Shown: positions 57,047-64,000 of the stretch, piece by piece
Layout of the letters: every line of letters starts with the position of its first letter
Numbering within the stretch: the stretch's first letter is position 1
Origin: Polaromonas sp.
Lineage (GTDB): Bacteria; Pseudomonadota; Gammaproteobacteria; Burkholderiales; Burkholderiaceae_C
Length of the DNA stretch: 64,000 bases
Assembly (NCBI RefSeq): GCF_029945685.1
Contig: NZ_JAQSDA010000007.1
Location: forward strand, 1 to 64,000
Direction: 5' to 3'
Notes under the pieces: generated by a model
The model's input: the letters and a program-made list of their open reading frames with translations, nothing else
Databases searched by the model: none
What the model was told of the DNA's origin: nothing
Position numbers and translations under genes: made by a program

Positions 57047-57077
57047 TCCTGTATGGCGCATTTTGCGCCATACAGGA
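57047..57077. promoter_or_regulatory. Perfect 14-bp inverted repeat at the antitoxin start (operator/RBS hairpin)
   Basis: TCCTGTATGGCGCA and TGCGCCATACAGGA flank TTT. On the minus strand the end of the second arm (AGGA) is part of the AGGAG Shine-Dalgarno of the antitoxin, whose ATG is at 57039. The site can serve as operator in DNA and as a ribosome-site hairpin in RNA. Confidence 0.8.
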
Positions 57078-57129
57078 CAAAGTCGCAAGAGGTGCCGCGC
57101 TTTTGGCTGGGTTATTGCTTGTCCGTTGC

Positions 57130-58794
<1,665 letters not shown>

Positions 58795-58844
58795 ACATTG
58801 TGTCGCAGTCGGCAGGCAGCCGGGTTTTACGAGCGCCTAATTCG

Positions 58845-58907
58845 CTATCAAATAAATAGCTGTTTGCGCTTGTACAGCAAGGGCTACAGCCCTTTTTTAT
58901 TCAAAAT
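58845..58907 (+). repeat. TAGCTGCTTGCGC intergenic repeat between enhancer and promoter
   Basis: CTATCAAATAAATAGCTGTT, then ACAGCAAGGGCTACAGCCCT and TTATTCAAAATTAC. A diverged copy placed exactly between the putative enhancer and the sigma-54 promoter. Confidence 0.7.
58880..58898 (+). terminator. Probable intrinsic terminator formed within the repeat
   Basis: AGGGCT-AC-AGCCCT followed by five more Ts. It could end the activator transcript before the operon promoter. The 2-nt loop means that in practice the stem would open by one pair. Confidence 0.55.
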
Positions 58908-58925
58908 TACCGCCAGGGGAAGACA

Positions 58926-58941
58926 TGGCACGGCCGTTGCA
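58926..58941 (+). promoter_or_regulatory. Sigma-54 (RpoN) promoter, -24/-12
   Basis: TGGCACGGCCGTTGCA matches the consensus TGGCACG-N4-TTGCA at every fixed position. It lies 47 bp upstream of the ATG at 58988. The rhodanese ATG has GGAG (in ACCTGGAGATTGCC) upstream. Confidence 0.92.
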
Positions 58942-58987
58942 ATCACGGTAAGGACGGCATGTGCCGTGACCTCACCTGGAGATTGCC

Positions 58988-59878
58988 ATGACGACCGACA
59001 GCGTTCTTGTTTCCCCCGAACAACTCTCGCGCATGATGGGCGCCGAGCCCGTGGTCATCATCGACACACGCGACGCCGACACCTATGCCGCCGGCCATTT
59101 GCCCGGCGCCGTCAACATGCGCGAGATCTTCACTTTCCTGGCCAGCTCCACGGCCGAAGGCCTGACCGCGCTCAAGTCCACCTTTGCCGAACATTTCGGG
59201 CTGGTCGGCCTGTCGGGCAAGGAAACCGCGGTGTTTTACGAGGATGCGCTGAACAGCGGCTACGGCCAGTCCTGCCGCGGCTACTACCTGCTGACCTGGC
59301 TGGGTTACCCCAAGGTCAAGGTGCTCAACGGTGGTTTCTCGGCCTGGAAAGCCCAGGGCCTGCCCGTCAGCACCGAAGCGGCAACGCCCACACCCGCCAC
59401 CTTTCCGGCCAACCTCGCGATGACCGATGTGATGCTGACCAAGGACGACGTCGCCGCCGCACTTGGCAGCAACGTGGCCCTGCTCGATGTGCGCGACATC
59501 GACGAATGGACCGGCGAAAGCTCGTCGCCCTACGGCAAGGACTTCGCGCCCCGCAAGGGCCGCCTGCCCGGCGCCAAATGGATCGAGTGGTACCGCTTCA
59601 TGAAACCGTCGGCCCAGGGCCCGGTGTTCAAGTCGCCCCTGGAAGTGCAGGCCGAATGCGCCACCGCCGGGATTGGTACCGACGACACGGTTTACCTGTA
59701 TTGCTTCAAGGGCGCACGGGCCTCGAACACCTTCCTGGCACTCAAGCAGGCCGGCTTCTCGGACGTGCGCATGTACTTCGGCTCGTGGAACGAGTGGTCG
59801 CGCGACGACTCGCTGCCGATTGAAACCGATGCGCCGGTGATGAAGGCCAAGCCACCGTCGCTGGCTTTGGCTGCCTGA
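58988..59878 (+). CDS. Two-domain rhodanese-family sulfurtransferase
   Basis: 296 residues. The N-terminal inactive rhodanese domain (about 8-130, VVIIDTRDADTYAAGHLPGA) and the C-terminal active one (about 150-285, VALLDVRDIDEWTGE) are seen. Catalytic Cys239 is in LYCFKGARASNTF, a six-residue loop CFKGAR of thiosulfate:cyanide sulfurtransferase type. Moves sulfane sulfur from thiosulfate or persulfides to an acceptor. First gene of the sigma-54 operon. No signal peptide, so it is cytoplasmic. Confidence 0.93.
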   Translation: MTTDSVLVSPEQLSRMMGAEPVVIIDTRDADTYAAGHLPGAVNMREIFTFLASSTAEGLTALKSTFAEHFGLVGLSGKETAVFYEDALNSGYGQSCRGYYLLTWLGYPKVKVLNGGFSAWKAQGLPVSTEAATPTPATFPANLAMTDVMLTKDDVAAALGSNVALLDVRDIDEWTGESSSPYGKDFAPRKGRLPGAKWIEWYRFMKPSAQGPVFKSPLEVQAECATAGIGTDDTVYLYCFKGARASNTFLALKQAGFSDVRMYFGSWNEWSRDDSLPIETDAPVMKAKPPSLALAA

Positions 59879-59947
59879 ACGGCGCCCCGACACTTTCTTC
59901 TTCCGCTTTCCCTTCTTTTTTGACAACCTGATCAGGAGACTTTCCCC

Positions 59948-60514
59948 ATGTCCGTGGACACCCCCATCGCCCCCGCCGCACCGACGACCGTCAAGGCCTG
60001 CCTCGAGCCCATCGACGGCGAGGGCCTGGCCGCCTTCGCCGCCAAAGGACGCGCCAACCCGACCTCACGCGGCACCAACAAGGTCCACACCGTGATGCAG
60101 GGCATGTACCGCTCGCTCAGCTACGTGGGCGAGCACACGCCGGTGGTGGTGGATGAACCCCTGCACCTGTTCGGCGAAAACACCGCGCCGGCGCCCGGTG
60201 AAATCGTGCTGTCTGGCCTGGGCGGTTGCCTGGCCGTCGGCATCACCGCCGTGGCGACATGGAAGAAGGTCAAGCTGTCCAGGCTGGAGGTCTTCATGGA
60301 AGGCGACATCGGCAACCCGGCGGCCTGGGGTGCCGGCGGCGCCACCAAGGAAGCACCCGACATGGGCTTCCAGGCGATCCGCGTGAAGATCGTGATCGAG
60401 GGCGACGCGCCGCGGGAGGTGCTCGACGACATTGTCCGGCATGCCAATTTCTATTCGCCGGTGGCCAACAGCATGCGCAACCCCATCCCATTCGAGATTG
60501 CCCTGGCCGACTGA
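59948..60514 (+). CDS. OsmC-family protein with a single redox cysteine
   Basis: 188 residues. The OsmC/Ohr fold is indicated by VVVDEPLHLFGENTAPAPGE, then LSGLGGCLAVGITAVATWKK with Cys94. The second conserved Cys of OsmC/Ohr peroxidases is replaced (HANFYSPVANSMRNP has Ser-Pro), so classic two-Cys peroxidase chemistry is unlikely. A sulfur- or persulfide-handling role fits the neighbouring rhodanese; this is inference. AGGAG lies before the ATG. Confidence 0.87.
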   Translation: MSVDTPIAPAAPTTVKACLEPIDGEGLAAFAAKGRANPTSRGTNKVHTVMQGMYRSLSYVGEHTPVVVDEPLHLFGENTAPAPGEIVLSGLGGCLAVGITAVATWKKVKLSRLEVFMEGDIGNPAAWGAGGATKEAPDMGFQAIRVKIVIEGDAPREVLDDIVRHANFYSPVANSMRNPIPFEIALAD

Positions 60515-60558
60515 CCCGGTTCTGACCCGCACGCCCCCACCACCGCAAGGACTTCCTC

Positions 60559-61740
60559 ATGAATCCCGCTGATCTTCCCCGTGAACTCACCTGCGTGCCG
60601 CCGCCAGCGACCGATGCCCTGCTGGCCGCCGTGCGCGCGGTCGCGCTGGGGCCACTACAGCAGCAGGTGCAAGCCATCGATCGCCAGGGCCACTACCCCC
60701 GGGCCGTGCTGCAGGAACTGGCAAAACTGGGGGCCATGAGCGCGCACCTGGACGCGCCCGCCAGCGCGGGCAGCTACGCACTGGCGATCCAGGCCATGGC
60801 CGAGGTGTCGCGCGTCTGCGGCGCCACCGGCTTCATGATGTGGTGCCAGGCGGTGTGCGGCCTGTACATGCAGCAGTCGGGCAACCCGGCCCTGATGGGC
60901 GACGTGTTGTTGCGGCACGCCCGCGGCGCCGGCCTGGGTGGCACGGCGCTGTCCAACCCGATGAAGAGCTACGCGCAGATCGAGAGCCTGTTGCTCAGGG
61001 CCACGCCCGTCGAAGGCGGCTACCTCGTCAACGGCAACTTGCCCTGGGTCAGCAACCTGGGACCGGACCATTACTTCGGCGCGATTGCAGCGGTGACGGA
61101 AGGAGATACTCCTGCCGCAGCAACAGCAAGCGCCGCATTCACGCCGCGGGAAGTGATGTTCCTGCTGCGCTGCGACGCCCCGGGCGTGGAGCTGCGCGAA
61201 TGCCCGAGCTTTTCGGCCATGGAAGGCACCGGCACTTACGGCGTTCGCCTGAAGGACCATTTCATTGGCGGGGACGAAATCATGGCCGATCCGGCCAAGC
61301 CCTACATTGCGCGCATACGCGCCGCTTTTGTGATGCTGCAGTGCGGCATGGCGGTGGGCGTCACCCAGGGAGCGATCGACTCGATGTGGGCCGTGGAGTC
61401 CCAGCTGGGCCATGTCAACCAGTTCCTGGAAGACCGGCCCGACACCCTGCAGGCCGAACTGGATGCGCTGACCCGACGCGTGATGACACTCGCCGAAACA
61501 CCGTTCGAGCCCTCAGCCGAATTTTTCATCGACGTGCTCGATGCCCGCGCCCACGGCGCCGAGTTGTGCCTGCGCGCCGCCCAGTCGGCACTGATGCACC
61601 AGGGCGCGCGCGGCTACCTGATGTCGTCGGAAGTGCAGCGCCGCGTGCGTGAATCGCATTTCGTCGCCATCGTCACGCCGGCCATCAAACACCTGCGCAA
61701 GGAAATCGCGCGGCTGAGTGCCGAGGAGCAGCCGGCATGA
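60559..61740 (+). CDS. Acyl-CoA-dehydrogenase-fold flavoprotein
   Basis: 393 residues. N-terminal helical domain ([20 protein letters not shown]), middle beta domain ([32 protein letters not shown]) and C-terminal helices ([20 protein letters not shown], and [20 protein letters not shown]) follow the ACAD fold. The canonical catalytic Glu is not evident, as in flavin monooxygenase members (DszC/SfnB/DnmZ type). With a rubredoxin reductase downstream, a monooxygenase or a dehydrogenase feeding rubredoxin are both possible. Stop and next start overlap (ATGA). Confidence 0.85.
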   Translation: MNPADLPRELTCVPPPATDALLAAVRAVALGPLQQQVQAIDRQGHYPRAVLQELAKLGAMSAHLDAPASAGSYALAIQAMAEVSRVCGATGFMMWCQAVCGLYMQQSGNPALMGDVLLRHARGAGLGGTALSNPMKSYAQIESLLLRATPVEGGYLVNGNLPWVSNLGPDHYFGAIAAVTEGDTPAAATASAAFTPREVMFLLRCDAPGVELRECPSFSAMEGTGTYGVRLKDHFIGGDEIMADPAKPYIARIRAAFVMLQCGMAVGVTQGAIDSMWAVESQLGHVNQFLEDRPDTLQAELDALTRRVMTLAETPFEPSAEFFIDVLDARAHGAELCLRAAQSALMHQGARGYLMSSEVQRRVRESHFVAIVTPAIKHLRKEIARLSAEEQPA

Positions 61741-63023
61741 TCCTGCCGCCGCCAGCACGGCCTGCCCAAGCCGTCACCACCGACGCGTCCGGCTTGCCCT
61801 TGGCGCTGTTTATCTGCAAGGCCTGCGGACTGATTTATGACGAAGCCAAGGGGGATGCCGACAGCGGGCTGGCGCCAGGCACACGTTTTGCCGACATTCC
61901 CGAGGACTGGGCCTGCCCACTGTGCGGCGTGGGCAAGGCCGACTTCGAACCCCATGTGGTGGTCGAGCTTGCACAGCGACGGGCCGCCAGCCCGGCCACC
62001 CGTCTGCCGCAACGCGCCGCCGCGCGGCACAACGCCGGCACGGTCATCGTCGGGGCAGGGCGCGCCGGCTGGGAGATGGCGCAAGCCCTGCGCGAACGCG
62101 ACGCCGACATGCCCATCACCCTGGTCACCGCCTGCAGCGGCGACATCTACGACAAACCCATGCTGTCGGTGGCCATCGCACGCGGCATGGCCGTCGACAA
62201 GCTGGCGCGCGAAAGCGGCGACCAGGCCGCGCAACGCCTCGGCGTGCGCTTGCTGGCCCACACGCAGGCCGTCAGCATCACGCCGGGCAGCCGCCAGCTG
62301 CGCACCACCCGCGGCACGCTGCGCTACCGGCACCTGGTGCTGGCGCACGGCGCCCAGGCGCGCTCCCTGCCACAACTGCCTGCAGCCCTGTGCTGGCGCA
62401 TCAACCATCTGCAGGCCTATGCAAAATTCCGTGCGGTGCTGGGCAGCTCTGCGCAACGGATCGCCATCGTGGGCGCCGGCCTGATTGGCTCCGAACTCGC
62501 CAACGACCTGGCGCTGGCGGGCCACCAGGTCACCCTGCTCGATGTGCAGACGCGACCACTCGCAAGCTGCTTGTCGGAAGCGCAATCGCAGCAACTGCTG
62601 GCGGCCTGGCGCGACCTGCCGCTGCGGTTTGTCGCAGGGGTGCAGATCAGCGGGGTGAAGTCGCTGGCAACGTCGGGCCAAGGGGAAAAACAGCTCGGCA
62701 CGGCATGTGGCCAGACCTTCACGGTCGACCACATCATCGTGGCCGCAGGGCTACAGACACCGAGCCGGCTGGCGCGCAGCGCCGGCCTGGCCTGGAACCG
62801 GGGCATTGACGTCCAGCCCGACTCACTTTCCACCAGCGTTGAAGGCATTCACGCGCTGGGTGATTGCATTTCCGTCAAGGGCGAAGTCAGCCGCTTTATC
62901 GAGCCCATCGGCCGGCAGGCGCAAACGCTGGCGGCAGGCATTCTGGGGCTGGCTGCCATGCCCTACCATCTTGCTCGTGTGCCACTGCGGGTGAAAACAA
63001 CGTCCCTGCCGTTCACGCTGTAG
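61737..63023 (+). CDS. Rubredoxin-rubredoxin reductase fusion protein
   Basis: 428 residues. An N-terminal rubredoxin (about 22-72) has Cys27/Cys30 in [16 protein letters not shown] and Cys60/Cys63 in [14 protein letters not shown] pyridine-nucleotide-disulfide-type reductase follows: FAD motif [23 protein letters not shown] motif [19 protein letters not shown] and the closing [11 protein letters not shown]. It would pass electrons from NADH through FAD to its own iron site and on to a partner enzyme. The start overlaps the ACAD stop, implying coupled translation. Confidence 0.93.
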   Translation: MILPPPARPAQAVTTDASGLPLALFICKACGLIYDEAKGDADSGLAPGTRFADIPEDWACPLCGVGKADFEPHVVVELAQRRAASPATRLPQRAAARHNAGTVIVGAGRAGWEMAQALRERDADMPITLVTACSGDIYDKPMLSVAIARGMAVDKLARESGDQAAQRLGVRLLAHTQAVSITPGSRQLRTTRGTLRYRHLVLAHGAQARSLPQLPAALCWRINHLQAYAKFRAVLGSSAQRIAIVGAGLIGSELANDLALAGHQVTLLDVQTRPLASCLSEAQSQQLLAAWRDLPLRFVAGVQISGVKSLATSGQGEKQLGTACGQTFTVDHIIVAAGLQTPSRLARSAGLAWNRGIDVQPDSLSTSVEGIHALGDCISVKGEVSRFIEPIGRQAQTLAAGILGLAAMPYHLARVPLRVKTTSLPFTL

Positions 63024-63033
63024 ACGGCAGCGT

Positions 63034-63076
63034 TAGGGCCTGTTCGCACTTGTATAAATGGTGTGAACAGGCCCTA
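63034..63076. terminator. 16-bp stem-loop between convergent genes
   Basis: TAGGGCCTGTTCGCAC and GTGTGAACAGGCCCTA pair with one G-T wobble around an 11-nt loop. There is no T-run, but it sits where both the rubredoxin operon and the adhesin gene end. AGGGCCTGTTC is a sequence dispersed in many bacterial genomes. Confidence 0.65.
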
Positions 63077-64000
63077 GCCTGGCTGGTGCGCCGGCCCCAC
63101 GCGCAGGCGCCGGGCAATGACCCGGCGCGGCGATTCTTCCCCCTGCGCCTGAATGGTCAGCACCACTGAACGTGCGCCCAGGCTCACCCGGATCTGCAGC
63201 GGTAGCGCGCCCGCGGGCAAGCCTGCCGCAACAAAGGCCCCGGTCTCGGTATTGACCCGCAACCACGCCGGTAGCGGCCGGCCGCTGAGGGTTGTGGCAC
63301 CGACCTGCACCGCACCTCCCGTCGCACCTGTCAGCAAGGCGGACGGCAGCGAGAAACGAAAACCGCTGCCCTCGGTGGCAAGTTCACTGACCACCGTGAC
63401 CGTGACGAGGCCGGACTCCTGGTCGGTGGGCTCCCGAACGATCTTCACCGTCGTTCCGCTGTCACCGCCCGAGGCAGTCGGGGCACTTTCCATCAGGGCG
63501 TTCGCGCCGGCCACTGTCAGGCCGGAAGCAGCGAACCGCTGCGGGGGAACCGGCGGCAGCGAGGGCGTCTGGAACAAGGAGCCAGCGAAGCTGGACAGGT
63601 CGGTGATGCTGGCCGCGGTGGTGGCGGTGGGGTCCATCAGCGTGTAATTGTCTGCCGCCGCGCCACCCAGGGAGATGCCGGTGATGTAGACGGTTTTGTT
63701 GGTGCCCACTGAAGAGTTGTCAAAGTTTCCTGTGGCACGGCTCACGGTCAGGACATCCCCGGGGACGATGCCGGCGTAAGCTGCGCCAGCCGAGTTCAGT
63801 GTCGCACTGGTGTTGCCGTCCACGACCTTGTTGTTGGCGGTGATGCCGCTGACACTGCTGATCGATGCCCTGTTGATGGTCAGTTGCCCATTGCTGAGAA
63901 TCAGCGTGTAGTTTTCGTTGTTGGCAGCACCGGAGACGATGGTCACCGGTCCTGCGGCCACCGGGGTATTGAACACCGCCGCGCTGGTGCGCGTCACACC
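63074..64000 (-). CDS. C-terminal part of a large MBG/YDG-repeat adhesin (5' end outside window)
   Basis: At least 309 residues; the frame is open at the window end. It contains the end of one repeat (NENYTLILSNGQLTINRASI) and a full YDG-like module (VVDGNTSATLNSAGAAYAGI, then ADNYTLMDPTATTAASI), as found in filamentous-haemagglutinin-like two-partner secreted proteins. The last 130 residues form a different beta-rich domain (LPAWLRVNTETGAFVAAGLP), resembling a putative Ig/cadherin-like module. Its own stop lies inside the stem-loop at 63034-63076. Confidence 0.82.
   Translation of the reverse strand, partial: GVTRTSAAVFNTPVAAGPVTIVSGAANNENYTLILSNGQLTINRASISSVSGITANNKVVDGNTSATLNSAGAAYAGIVPGDVLTVSRATGNFDNSSVGTNKTVYITGISLGGAAADNYTLMDPTATTAASITDLSSFAGSLFQTPSLPPVPPQRFAASGLTVAGANALMESAPTASGGDSGTTVKIVREPTDQESGLVTVTVVSELATEGSGFRFSLPSALLTGATGGAVQVGATTLSGRPLPAWLRVNTETGAFVAAGLPAGALPLQIRVSLGARSVVLTIQAQGEESPRRVIARRLRVGPAHQPG

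Overview
The window is high-GC DNA (about 65-70 % on the lines I sampled) from a betaproteobacterium, most likely a Comamonadaceae member of the Rhodoferax/Polaromonas/Variovorax type. The evidence is the gene set (stand-alone BirA ligase beside a SPOR protein, topoisomerase III with a C-terminal SWIB domain, TctE-type kinase, tkt-gap operon, IorA/IorB-like pair with long C-terminal extensions) and about 16 copies of an intergenic element with the core TAGCTGCTTGCGC...ACAAGGGCT, which I recognise as typical of this family. I saw no rRNA, tRNA or CRISPR array.

Layout. 0.2-9 kb: TctE-like sensor kinase, C26 glutamine amidotransferase, a 590-bp mosaic of repeats, then a TlpA-like thioredoxin/topB operon divergent from a SET-domain methyltransferase, birA and a SPOR protein. 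9-17 kb: a LysR regulator divergent from a 2-oxoacid:ferredoxin oxidoreductase pair (iorA/iorB-like), followed by a DctPQM TRAP transporter. 17-31 kb: a signalling-rich stretch with a stand-alone receiver, an MFS permease, a DUF4189 protein, a GAF-PAS kinase, a transglutaminase, a multi-PAS hybrid kinase, a lipoprotein, a class II aldolase, a LOV-domain (blue-light type) histidine kinase, a DAO-type oxidase and a flavin reductase.

31.3-35.4 kb: a low-GC island (43-48 % on two lines I counted) with an N6-adenine DNA methyltransferase, an unrecognised 308-residue partner and an XRE-type regulator. It is bordered by a flavin reductase whose 5' end looks clipped and by a BRO-N remnant. 35.8-50.5 kb: Fic protein, methyltransferase, VOC proteins, DTW protein, small zinc-ribbon protein, Lys/Ala-rich secreted protein, B3/B4 protein, muramidase, a TetR-controlled PhnB-GFA-PhnB cluster, an ABC-2 exporter, a collagen-like lipoprotein, pirin and a double cupin. 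50.6-57 kb: tkt-gap, a MurU-like nucleotidyltransferase, pepP, and a ParD-like/zeta toxin-antitoxin pair with a perfect operator palindrome.

57.1-63 kb is the most coherent regulatory unit. A GAF-AAA+-Fis sigma-54 activator gene ends in a 29-bp palindrome (probable upstream activating sequence). About 140 bp downstream lies a textbook -24/-12 promoter (TGGCACGGCCGTTGCA), which opens an operon of two-domain rhodanese, OsmC-like protein, acyl-CoA-dehydrogenase-fold flavoprotein and a rubredoxin/rubredoxin-reductase fusion. The gene content suggests oxidative handling of a sulfur compound; the substrate is unknown. The window ends inside a large MBG/YDG-repeat adhesin gene.
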